The position numbers and the translations under genes were made by a program. Below the pieces are notes generated by a model. That model ran no database searches. It was not told the DNA's origin and worked only from the letters and a program-made list of their open reading frames with translations. From Streptomyces sp. GS7 (GTDB lineage Bacteria; Actinomycetota; Actinomycetes; Streptomycetales; Streptomycetaceae), in the NCBI RefSeq assembly GCF_009834125.1, contig NZ_CP047146.1:7286501-7350500 (forward strand): a DNA stretch of 64,000 nucleotides, written 5' to 3'. The first letter of the stretch is position 1; every line of letters begins with the position of its first letter. Positions 28,636 to 35,645 of the stretch are shown piece after piece.

Positions 28636-28934
28636 GCCGCCACCTCCGCGAGCCCGGCGATCAGCGTGACTGCGTACTCGCCTTCGATCTCCTTGGCGCC
28701 GCCGCACACCAGGCACCAGATCTGGAACTCGGTGGTGTCGTAGCCGGTGCCGTCGCAGTCCGGGCACGCCATCCAGGTACGGGACTCGTACTCGGCTGCG
28801 CACTCGGCAGCATCCTGGCAGCGGCGCTCAGCGCACACCGGGCAGACCCGGCCGTTGTGCCGACGGACCGGAGCAAGCGCAACAGGAGGTGTAGCAACGG
28901 GCGCGGGGCGCGGGGCAACGAGCGTTGCAGGCAT
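28632..28934 (-). CDS. Cysteine-rich (DnaJ-type zinc finger) small protein, first gene of the rep-int operon
   Basis: The 100-residue protein has a Pro/Ala-rich N-terminus followed by CPVCAERRCQ, CPDCDGTGY and CLVCGG, a set of zinc-binding pairs similar to the DnaJ cysteine-rich domain. GGGAG lies 9 nt before the ATG at 28934. It opens a leftward run of six overlapping genes ending with int. Its promoter lies in the operator region shared with the GntR gene. Confidence 0.72.
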   Translation of the reverse strand: MPATLVAPRPAPVATPPVALAPVRRHNGRVCPVCAERRCQDAAECAAEYESRTWMACPDCDGTGYDTTEFQIWCLVCGGAKEIEGEYAVTLIAGLAEVAA

Positions 28935-29016
28935 GATGGAGGCTCCCTCTATGGGACGAAGGAGGGCGGCGAATCTGCTTGGCGGTAGGAGCGCCGCCCT
29001 CCGGGCCTGGACGAGA

Positions 29017-29093
29017 TGACCAACCTGACTAACCAGATCGACCATGTGGGTAACGTACCCATCCTGGTTAGCCAGGTCAATAGCCTGACCAAC
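29017..29093. promoter_or_regulatory. Operator cluster between the rep operon and the GntR gene
   Basis: TGACYAAC occurs three times in direct orientation (29017-29024, 29026-29033, 29086-29093). An inverted relative, GTTAGCCAGGTCA, lies at 29068-29079. Between them is a perfect palindrome with a 3-nt spacer, TGGGTA-ACG-TACCCA (29047-29061). The cluster lies between divergent promoters, the usual place where KorSA-type GntR repressors bind to control themselves and the replication genes. Confidence 0.7.
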
Positions 29094-29134
29094 TTGGCTG
29101 TCCTAATGCGGGGGCTGGCGCGTACCATCGGGGC

Positions 29135-30001
29135 ATGACCTTCGTTCCCGACCCGCTAGACCCGGACGACGAGCGCCCGCCATACGAGCAGGTGGCAAGC
29201 AGCCTCGGGGCGGCTATCCGGACCAGGAAGATCTCTCCCGGCGAGAAACTCCCGTCGCACGAGAAGCTGACGAAGATGTACGGCTTCGCCCGGGGGACGA
29301 TCCAGCGCGCACTACGTGACTTGGAAGATGAAGGTCTCGTCGTGTCCCGCAAGGGCAGCGGCGTCTTCGTTCGCAACCGGACCGAGCGCCCCGCGGGCCT
29401 GCGCCCGTACGTCGAGCAGGCGTTCTCCAGCAAGGACGTCACAATTGACTTCGCCGGATTCTCCAGCGAGACGCTTCACGGCGCGCTGCAAGAGCCGATG
29501 GACAAAGTCCGGGTGGGGCGACTCACCCCATCAAGCATCACGGTCCGGATACTTGTGCCGGACATGTCAGTACCCCAGGCGGCGCCTGTCCGTCGTGAGG
29601 ACTGCGCGGATGATGCGCGGCTTCGCAATCGGATGCACGACATCATGGTCGGGTACACACGCAGCATCCGAGACTCGATCGCAGAACTTGAGCACCTTGG
29701 CCTAGTGCCGGAGACACACGTAAACGTGCGCGTTCACAGCGGTACGCAGTTCTTCAAGCTGTACGTGATCAACAATGAAGACGCGTTCTTCGGCTACTAC
29801 CCCATCAAACCGAACAAGGTTGTCGCCCAGGGCAAAGCAATCGAGATCTATGACCTGGTTGGCAAGGACACCGTGCTCTTCCATCACTCGATGAACGACG
29901 GTGAGTCCTCCAGCGGCACCCAACAGGTACAGCAGGCTCGCATGTGGTTCGACAGCGTGTGGGAGACGATCGCAAGGGACTTCGATCTTGATGGACAGTG
30001 A
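29135..30001 (+). CDS. GntR-family regulator (KorSA/TraR-like)
   Basis: The 288-residue protein has an N-terminal winged helix-turn-helix (YEQVASSLGAAIRTRKISPGEKLPSHEKLTKMYGFARGTIQRALRDLEDEGLV, about 17-70) and a C-terminal effector region without a clear match. In pSAM2-type elements such repressors keep replication and transfer silent. It is divergent from the rep-xis-int operon with an operator cluster between them. The gene is less GC-rich than chromosomal neighbours. The next gene starts inside its 3' end. Confidence 0.85.
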   Translation: MTFVPDPLDPDDERPPYEQVASSLGAAIRTRKISPGEKLPSHEKLTKMYGFARGTIQRALRDLEDEGLVVSRKGSGVFVRNRTERPAGLRPYVEQAFSSKDVTIDFAGFSSETLHGALQEPMDKVRVGRLTPSSITVRILVPDMSVPQAAPVRREDCADDARLRNRMHDIMVGYTRSIRDSIAELEHLGLVPETHVNVRVHSGTQFFKLYVINNEDAFFGYYPIKPNKVVAQGKAIEIYDLVGKDTVLFHHSMNDGESSSGTQQVQQARMWFDSVWETIARDFDLDGQ

Positions 30002-30674
30002 CGAGCTCAGCAAGACGCTGGCTGGAGCGTCAGCAGTGCTCTTCGACTTCGATGGCCCCCTGTGTGACGTATTCGCCGGTATGCCGGCGCCAAAGGTGGC
30101 AGGCGAGTTGGCCCGGAAGGCCAGCGCTCATGACGCGGCGCTCCGTGCGAAGCTCGCCGCCACGGACGACCCAATCGAAGTACTACGACTTGCCTTCGAT
30201 GCCGACCCCGAAATTGGGTCGGAGGTCGACCAGGCCCTGACTGCGGCCGAGGTTGAGGCCGTAGCAGTCGCAGGAGCTCCCACTGCCGGAGCCGTGGCCG
30301 CACTTGAAGCAGTCAAGGCCGCGGGACGCCGGATTGCCGTGGTGAGCAACAACTCTGCCGAGTGCGTCCGATCGTTCCTTGCACGGCACTTGCTGGATGA
30401 ACACGTGCGTGAAGTCATCGGACGCCCGGTGAATCGTCCAGACCTCATGAAGCCGCACCCGCATTCGTTGCTCCGGGCAGCCGAGCTGCTGGAAGTCAGC
30501 CCGTCTGAATGCGTACTCATCGGCGACTCCATCACGGATATCCAGGCTGCCCACCTGGCTGGAGGCACGGCGATCGGATACGCCAATAAGCCGCATAAGC
30601 GTGATGCGTTCGTAGAGGCGGGCGCCGAGGCAGTCACCGAGTACATGAAGGCCATCGCGGACGCGATGCGCTGA
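29991..30674 (+). CDS. HAD-superfamily phosphatase of the element
   Basis: The 227-residue protein has the four HAD motifs: DFDGPLCD (nucleophile Asp, about 18-25), VVSNNS, a Lys in LMKPHP, and GDSITDI. A cap region lies between motifs I and II. This suggests a phosphoglycolate- or nucleotide-type phosphatase; the substrate is unknown. Its ATG lies inside the GntR gene (11-nt overlap) with AAGGGA upstream, so the two are co-expressed. A hairpin follows at 30713. Confidence 0.85.
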   Translation: MDSDELSKTLAGASAVLFDFDGPLCDVFAGMPAPKVAGELARKASAHDAALRAKLAATDDPIEVLRLAFDADPEIGSEVDQALTAAEVEAVAVAGAPTAGAVAALEAVKAAGRRIAVVSNNSAECVRSFLARHLLDEHVREVIGRPVNRPDLMKPHPHSLLRAAELLEVSPSECVLIGDSITDIQAAHLAGGTAIGYANKPHKRDAFVEAGAEAVTEYMKAIADAMR

Positions 30675-30712
30675 GGCTGGAGTGCCGTTACAGGTTTCTC
30701 TACCTCATCAAG

Positions 30713-30736
30713 CCCCTCCCTTCGGTCGGGGAGGGG
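30713..30736 (+). terminator. Terminator after the HAD gene
   Basis: An 8-bp stem, CCCCTCCC/GGGAGGGG, with an 8-nt loop begins 39 bp past the HAD stop codon and closes the GntR-HAD transcript. Confidence 0.6.
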
Positions 30737-31431
30737 GAGCCGCCCGAGGCTGCCAACCCCCTTCTACCCGGAGCCCTTTGGCGAAGTGCCGGCGGAAGGA
30801 CTCAGCGCCCCGGCCAGGCAGAACGAAAGGCCGGCGAAGCCCCGGATGCTGACGGGCGTCGCGCAAGCTAGCAGGGCTCCCCTCCCGGCCACTCACCGCC
30901 CGGCAGCCGCCCCACCACGATCAACAGCGCGACCCACGGCACGGCCGCCGGAAGCAGCCCGGGAAAAGGGGCCGACGCGCATAGCGCTTCACCATCCGAC
31001 AACTCAAGGACACAAGGTCTTCTCACACGTTCGAAAGTAGCCGCGCACAGCGCGGCGGCGCCGGCCGGTGCCCGGCGCCCGCCCTGCCTCCCCGTCTTCG
31101 CCGCCGGCTGGGCGTGCGCCGGCCCCCGCCCGCGCCCACAAGGGGCGGAAACACATGCCGGAGGCTAGGAACACAGCTCCAGGCCCCCACCCGCCACACC
31201 TCCGACCGACCGATGACCGCGCGCCGACCAGGCGTGACGCCACCGGCCGCGAAGCCAAAGCCCGCAGCAGCACACCCCGAAGCGCCGAGTACGCCGCCAC
31301 CGAACGCCACCCAGAGCGCGTGCCACCGCCGCACACGCCGCAGCCCCGAACGAGGCGGGGCAGCCCCGGCAAGGAAGGTGCGAGTGTGGGGCGGTGAAGG
31401 GGTGGAGAGTGGCTGGGGCCGGCGGCGCTCC
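30737..31431. other. Non-coding part of the element, no gene supported
   Basis: Frames stay open here because of base composition, but none has a ribosome binding site, a recognisable protein or consistent codon use. The stretch is Pro/Arg/Ala-like in every frame. By position it could hold the transfer locus or replication origin of the element. That is inference only. Confidence 0.4.
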
Positions 31432-31577
31432 GAGACTTTAAGGTCTGGCCCTTGGGGCGAGCCTCTAAGATCTTGGGGCCGATCGGGCTATTGCGGGCAG
31501 GCAAGGAGCCAGCCCGATTCGCGGAGCAGCGTAAGGCCCCAAGATCTCTCACCCCAAGGGCCAGACCTCAAACTCTC
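31432..31577. repeat. Large nested inverted repeat inside the element
   Basis: The outer arms share 17 perfect base pairs (31441-31457 with 31552-31568, AGGTCTGGCCCTTGGGG), with further outer pairs to 31432/31577. The middle arms share 13 (31468-31480 with 31535-31547, AGATCTTGGGGCC). The inner arms share 8 (31482-31489 with 31511-31518, ATCGGGCT). A single strand could fold into one long hairpin of about 146 nt. Such structures are typical of single-strand or double-strand origins of rolling-circle replicons. Confidence 0.8.
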
Positions 31578-31632
31578 TCCACACCACCAGCGCGGGCATG
31601 CGCCGGTCCCGCGGGGCTGCTTCCCTCCTGGG

Positions 31633-31917
31633 CTACGGTCGTGAACGAAGGCCAGGCAGACGATCCAAGAGGAACCTCGCTCCCGTACGCCGCTGCTCAG
31701 TGGTACCCGTAAAAAGCAGGACGTATGCCGCGGCTAGGAAGACGAGGACGGCTGAGCCGACAACGCACACGGCGAGCCATGCGAGGTGAACAGGCAAGGT
31801 CTGTAGGTTGCCCAGGCCGACAACTGCTCCTATGGGGAAGAAGGCCCAAGCTGCAAGCCGCGAAGGCCGAGAAATCTGCCGAGACTTCCGATCAACCGTG
31901 GCCGGCGTACGGTTCAT
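31633..31917 (-). CDS. Small two-helix membrane protein of the element
   Basis: The 94-residue protein has a basic N-terminus and two hydrophobic segments (AAWAFFPIGAVVGLGNL, about 23-39; LAWLAVCVVGSAVLVFLAAAYVLLF, about 46-70), ending in a basic tail. AGGAAG lies about 8 nt before the ATG at 31917; an upstream in-frame start at 31965 is less likely. It has no known family to me. It could be cargo of the element or a remnant spread-type (Spd) membrane protein. Confidence 0.6.
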   Translation of the reverse strand: MNRTPATVDRKSRQISRPSRLAAWAFFPIGAVVGLGNLQTLPVHLAWLAVCVVGSAVLVFLAAAYVLLFTGTTEQRRTGARFLLDRLPGLRSRP

Positions 31918-32124
31918 AACTGCGCTTCCTGCGGCCCCGACCCACGCCCTGACCGCTGTAGACATGCAGCGATAAGGACGCGCGATTCGGAGAACCTTGT
32001 CCGCGTTCCAGGGGCAACGTGGGCACCCCAGCGGAGACAGGCCAGCGCGATCGGCCCGATCAAAGGCTAGCGCAGACCCTGCGGCACAGCAGCTGAGTAC
32101 AGCAACGGTGACGACTTCCAGGCT

Positions 32125-32547
32125 TTATCCGATCGGATGAACGAAAAGTGCCACCGCAAGCGTGACCAGCCCACCTCCCACGAAAAAGAAGGCATTAGCG
32201 ATCAAGCCATCACGAAGGGTGCGCCGGCGCTGTCCTTCAATCTCCGCCTTCACGAGGTCAGCCACCGCCTTCCTCTCCTTTTCCTGAAGCTTTGCTAGCA
32301 CCTGAGCTGACTCTGCTTCTTCTTTAAGTCGCTGAGCCGAGGCTGATCGAGCCTCAAGCTCTGCTGTCACTTGCTCGATCAATCGAGCGGACTCACGCAT
32401 CGATCGACCGAGTTGCTGCACACGCTGGTCTAGTGGCACTGGCTTGAGGGAGGCGTCTACCCGACGCTTCGCAAGTCGTTCGAAGACAATCCCAAGTCCG
32501 GATGCCAGAACACCCGCCAAGGCCACCATCAACGACGCAATATCCAC
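32125..32547 (-). CDS. Membrane-anchored coiled-coil protein of the element
   Basis: The 140-residue protein has an N-terminal hydrophobic segment (SLMVALAGVLASGLGIVF, about 5-22) and a coiled coil of Arg/Glu/Ala-rich heptads (about 40-110). A second hydrophobic segment lies at the C-terminus (ANAFFFVGGGLVTLAVALFV). Local base composition is clearly less GC-rich than the chromosome, a sign of recent transfer. The function is unknown; cargo such as phage exclusion is possible but unproven. Confidence 0.65.
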   Translation of the reverse strand: MDIASLMVALAGVLASGLGIVFERLAKRRVDASLKPVPLDQRVQQLGRSMRESARLIEQVTAELEARSASAQRLKEEAESAQVLAKLQEKERKAVADLVKAEIEGQRRRTLRDGLIANAFFFVGGGLVTLAVALFVHPIG

Positions 32548-32736
32548 GAAACGACCCTAAATCGACTGCGCAGGTCAAGGTCACTTACGGAACTCCGTCC
32601 GAGCGAAGCCGGGCCGTCCTGGGGCCGTGAAAGGGCGCTCAGTAATAACCAACACTGACAACCATCGACCGCTCAACCGCAGGTCACAACGTTGATCGGT
32701 TAGCTGACCGCAGGTGAGACACCTGGTCTGTCACTT

Positions 32737-32747
32737 GTTCGGCTTCT
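32737..32747 (+). other. Right attachment core (original end of the CAP gene)
   Basis: GTTCGGCTTCT is identical to the copy at 25316 and is followed by GAG, so the frame reads Phe-Gly-Phe-TGA. This is the displaced native 3' end of the CAP gene. It is followed 2 bp later by a hairpin that must once have ended the CAP transcript. Confidence 0.75.
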
Positions 32748-32749
32748 GA

Positions 32750-32769
32750 GCCCGCTGCCCGGTGCGGGC
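32750..32769. terminator. Original bidirectional terminator between the CAP gene and mutM
   Basis: GCCCGC-n8-GCGGGC lies just past the right attachment core. A second small hairpin, GAGCCGG-t-CCGGCTC (32774-32788), reaches the mutM stop codon. The element has moved the CAP gene 7.4 kb away from this signal. Confidence 0.6.
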
Positions 32770-32786
32770 CACCGAGCCGGTCCGGC

Positions 32787-33716
32787 TCAGCGCGGCCGGG
32801 GCGGGCGCTGGCAGCGCGGGCAGAAGTAGCTGGAGCGGTTCATCCAGGGGCGGCGGCGGATCGGCGTACCGCAGCGGCGGCACGGTTCGTCCTCGCGACC
32901 GTACGCGTCCAGGGAGCGCTCGAAGTAGCCGGACTCGCCGTTGACGTTGACGTAGAGGCTGTCGAAGCTGGTGCCGCCGACGGCCAGCGCCGCGTTCATC
33001 ACGTCCCGTACGTGCCCCAGCAGCGCGGCGGTGCGCGGGCGGGTGAAGGTGGCGGTCGGCCGCTCGTAGTGGAGCCGGGAGCGCCACAGCGCCTCGTCGG
33101 CGTAGATGTTGCCGACGCCGCTGATCAGCGACTGGTCCAGCAGGGCCCGCTTGACGGTGGTGCGGCGGCGGCGCAGCGCGTCGTGGAAGGCGGCGTCGTC
33201 GAAGGCCGGGTCGAGCGGGTCGCGGGCGATGTGCGCGATGACGTCGGGGAGCAGGTCGGCGTCGCCGGGGACGGTGTCGTGCAGCGAGAGGCCGCCGAAG
33301 GTCCGCTGGTCGACGAAGCGCAGCTCGGTGCCGAGGTCGTCGGCGAAGCGGATCCGGATCCGCAGGTGCTTCTCGTCGGGGGCGTCCTGCGGCTGGACCA
33401 GCAGCTGGCCGCTCATGCCGAGGTGCGCCAGGATCGCCAGGCCGTGGGTGACGGACGGGGTGATGATCGGCGCGATGCCCTCGGCGGCGCTCTGCGCGGC
33501 CGGGCCGCCGCCGGTCACCGGGAGCCAGAGGTACTTGCCGCGCCGGCGGGCGGTGCCGATGCGCAGCCCCTTGAGCCGGTCCGCGAAGTCGGCCGCGCCC
33601 GCGGTGTGCCGGCGGATCGCGCGCGGGTGGCGGACCTCGACGGCGTCGACGGTCCGGCCGCTGACCCAGCGCGCAAGGCCGCGGCGTACGACCTCGACCT
33701 CGGGCAGCTCGGGCAC
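32787..33716 (-). CDS. mutM: Formamidopyrimidine-DNA glycosylase (Fpg/MutM)
   Basis: This bifunctional glycosylase/AP lyase removes 8-oxoguanine and other oxidised purines. The GTG start at 33716 gives the invariant N-terminus PELPEVE after Met removal, where Pro is the nucleophile; GAGGAG lies 7 nt upstream. Other marks are [26 protein letters not shown], and the C-terminal zinc finger [25 protein letters not shown]. The length of 309 residues is a little above the E. coli enzyme. It follows rnc after an 85-bp gap filled by a perfect 24-bp inverted repeat. Confidence 0.95.
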   Translation of the reverse strand: MPELPEVEVVRRGLARWVSGRTVDAVEVRHPRAIRRHTAGAADFADRLKGLRIGTARRRGKYLWLPVTGGGPAAQSAAEGIAPIITPSVTHGLAILAHLGMSGQLLVQPQDAPDEKHLRIRIRFADDLGTELRFVDQRTFGGLSLHDTVPGDADLLPDVIAHIARDPLDPAFDDAAFHDALRRRRTTVKRALLDQSLISGVGNIYADEALWRSRLHYERPTATFTRPRTAALLGHVRDVMNAALAVGGTSFDSLYVNVNGESGYFERSLDAYGREDEPCRRCGTPIRRRPWMNRSSYFCPRCQRPPRPR

Positions 33717-33745
33717 GGGACGCTCCTCGTCATCGTCGGGAAAGA

Positions 33746-33794
33746 CCTCTGACCCCGTCCGCGGCGGCCGGGCCGCCGCGGACGGGGTCAGAGG
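33746..33794 (-). terminator. Perfect 24-bp inverted repeat between rnc and mutM
   Basis: Arms 33746-33769 and 33771-33794 are exact complements, beginning CCTCTGACCCCGTCCGCGG from the left, with almost no loop. It begins 8 bp past the rnc stop codon. It could terminate transcription, and an extended duplex of this length is also a plausible substrate for RNase III itself. Confidence 0.75.
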
Positions 33795-33801
33795 AAGTGG
33801 T

Positions 33802-34656
33802 TCAGTGCGCCGGCGACGAGCCGTCGCCGGAAGCCGGAGCCGAGTCGCCGGAAGCCGGGGACTCCTTGGCCTTGGCCGCCTCGTCCGCCGCGGCGCGGAT
33901 CGCACGCCACGCGGACTCGGCCGCCTGCTGCTCGGCTTCCTTCTTGCTGCGGCCGGTGCCGGTGCCGTACGAGACACCACCGACGCGGGCGGCAGCAGTG
34001 AAGGTCTTCTCGTGGTCCGGGCCGGTCTCGGTGACCAGGTACTCCGGAACGCCGAGGCCCTCGGTCGCGGTCAGCTCCTGGAGGCTGGTCTTCCAGTCGA
34101 GGCCGGCGCCCAGGCTGGAGGACTTCTCGATCAGCGGGTCGAAGAGCCGGTGCACCAGCTCGCCGGCCGCGTCGAGGCCCTGGTCGAGATAGACCGCACC
34201 GATCACCGCTTCCAGGGTGTCGGCGAGGATGGACGCCTTGTCCCGGCCGCCCGTGCCCTCTTCGCCCCGGCCGAGGCGGATGAAGGCGCCGAGGTCGAGG
34301 CCGCGGCCCACCTCGGCGAGCGCCCGCGAGTTGACCACCGCGGCCCGCAGTTTGGCCAGCTGGCCTTCCGGCAGGTCGGGGTGGATGCGGTACAGCGTGT
34401 CCGTGACCACCAGGCCGAGCACCGAATCCCCGAGGAATTCGAGCCGCTCGTTGGTGGGCAGACCGCCGTTCTCGTAGGCGTACGAGCGGTGCGTCAGCGC
34501 ACGCACCAGAAGGGCGGACTCAAGTGTGTACCCGAGCCGCCCTTCCAGAAGCGTGAGAGACGAGGCCGTGTCCGCGGGAGCCGTTTCCTCCCCGCGTGCG
34601 CGGGGCGACGAATGAGCGTCTTCCGCCTTCTTGGGGCTAGACACAGTGCCTGTCAC
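33802..34656 (-). CDS. rnc: Ribonuclease III
   Basis: RNase III cuts double-stranded RNA in rRNA precursors and mRNAs. In S. coelicolor the gene is absB, needed for antibiotic production. The 284-residue protein has the signature [12 protein letters not shown] (about 69-80) with its acidic metal ligands, a second acidic site near [13 protein letters not shown], and a dsRNA-binding domain (about 190-260, [14 protein letters not shown] to [16 protein letters not shown]). Low-complexity tails flank both ends. GTG at 34656 begins 8 bp after the rpmF stop; a second GTG lies 4 codons in. Confidence 0.95.
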   Translation of the reverse strand: MTGTVSSPKKAEDAHSSPRARGEETAPADTASSLTLLEGRLGYTLESALLVRALTHRSYAYENGGLPTNERLEFLGDSVLGLVVTDTLYRIHPDLPEGQLAKLRAAVVNSRALAEVGRGLDLGAFIRLGRGEEGTGGRDKASILADTLEAVIGAVYLDQGLDAAGELVHRLFDPLIEKSSSLGAGLDWKTSLQELTATEGLGVPEYLVTETGPDHEKTFTAAARVGGVSYGTGTGRSKKEAEQQAAESAWRAIRAAADEAAKAKESPASGDSAPASGDGSSPAH

Positions 34657-34663
34657 CAGCCGC

Positions 34664-34837
34664 TCAGACCGCGATGACCTGGCGCTTGTTGTAGGTGCCG
34701 CAGCTGGGGCACGCGATGTGCTGCTGCTTCGGCTCGTTGCAGCGCTCGCACGCCACCAGGGTGGGGACCGCAGCCTTCCACTGCGACCGGCGGTGGCGCG
34801 TGTTGCTGCGCGACATCTTCCGCTTCGGAACAGCCAC
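34664..34837 (-). CDS. rpmF: Ribosomal protein L32
   Basis: The 57-residue protein of the large subunit begins [21 protein letters not shown] and holds a zinc finger (CERC...CPSCG), so it is the zinc-binding form. The GTG start has AGGAGA 7 nt upstream. It follows the DUF177 gene by 2 bp and precedes rnc. DUF177-rpmF is a classic bacterial pair. Confidence 0.97.
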   Translation of the reverse strand: MAVPKRKMSRSNTRHRRSQWKAAVPTLVACERCNEPKQQHIACPSCGTYNKRQVIAV

Positions 34838-34839
34838 GG

Positions 34840-35544
34840 CTACTTCTCCTGAGGTTCATCCCCGCCGTCGCGGGGTACGTTGTCCTTCTCGCGGTCCTGG
34901 TTGGTCCCGGCGAGTCCCTGCAGTGCCGCCCAGCGCATGTCGACGGCATCGTGGTGGTGGTCCAGATCGTCCGCGAGCCGCGCTCCGCACTCGGAGCACA
35001 GGCCGGGGCAGTCGTCCTGGCACACCGGCTGCAGCGGCAGTGACAGCACCACCGCGTCCCGCAGCACGGGTTCGAGGTCGAACAGGTCGTCCTCGATGTA
35101 GAGGCTGTCCTCCTCGTCCTCGGCGTCGTCGCCGGACTCCGCGGTGCGGGTCCGGGCATCGGCGTCGGGGTAGGAGAACAGCTCCTGGAAGTCCGCTTCG
35201 AGCACCTGCTCCAGCGGCTCCAGACACCTTACGCACTCCCCCTTGACGGTTGCACGGGCGGTGCCTGTGACAAGCACCCCGTCCATGACCGCTTCCAGGC
35301 GGAGGGCGAGCTCGATCGGTTCGCCCTCGGGCACTCCGATGACCTCGTTGCCGAGGTCCGCGGGGGCCTCGGCGGAGCGGGAGAGCCGCTTGAGCGTGCC
35401 GGGACGACGACCCAGCTCGCGTGTATCGAACACGAGCGGGGAACGGTGGTCGAGGCGGGCGTTGATGGCTTCCTGCTTTCTGTACTGCGGTATCCGCCGA
35501 CCGTCACCGACGAGCGGCAAGCGGGCAGCAGTGATCGCGGACAT
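34840..35544 (-). CDS. DUF177 (YceD-like) protein
   Basis: The protein has about 234 residues from the ATG at 35544. Family traits are [12 protein letters not shown], the CVRCLEPLE zinc-type motif and the later [13 protein letters not shown]. YceD proteins are linked to 23S rRNA and L32 accumulation. Homologues, as I recall, begin close to NARLDHR. Here an AGGAAG-type Shine-Dalgarno sequence lies directly before ATC (35464-35466) at that point, and no ATG, GTG or TTG is there. The true start is therefore uncertain. Confidence 0.85.
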   Translation of the reverse strand: MSAITAARLPLVGDGRRIPQYRKQEAINARLDHRSPLVFDTRELGRRPGTLKRLSRSAEAPADLGNEVIGVPEGEPIELALRLEAVMDGVLVTGTARATVKGECVRCLEPLEQVLEADFQELFSYPDADARTRTAESGDDAEDEEDSLYIEDDLFDLEPVLRDAVVLSLPLQPVCQDDCPGLCSECGARLADDLDHHHDAVDMRWAALQGLAGTNQDREKDNVPRDGGDEPQEK

Positions 35545-35645
35545 ACACGCGACCGAAGAGCCAGGATACTGGACCGGCCCCGATAGGCCCAATCCGCATC
35601 CGGCCGTTCCCGGCTCGCGGGTCGGGCGCCCCGGGGCCGGGACGC

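Larger units (their letters stand above)
25316..32747. mobile_element. Integrated actinomycete element (AICE-like, pSAM2 type) lacking a tra gene
   Basis: The ends are an 11-bp direct repeat, GTTCGGCTTCT, at 25316-25326 and 32737-32747. Inside are integrase, excisionase and a pSAM2-like replication initiator, three small genes, a KorSA-like GntR regulator, a HAD hydrolase and two small membrane proteins. In related genomes, from memory, the CAP gene and mutM are direct neighbours, which supports insertion between them. No FtsK/SpoIIIE-type transfer gene is visible, so it is probably non-conjugative or mobilised in trans. Parts (about 29200-30670 and 31900-32600) are less GC-rich than the chromosome. 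Confidence 0.85.

Noticed and set aside
31004..31552. 182-codon frame inside the element
   Set aside because: It runs into the large inverted repeat, has no Shine-Dalgarno sequence, and its residues reflect base composition only.
25349..32547. Complete prophage
   Set aside because: No capsid, portal, terminase or lysis genes are present; integrase with a RepSA-like initiator and KorSA-like regulator fit an integrative element.
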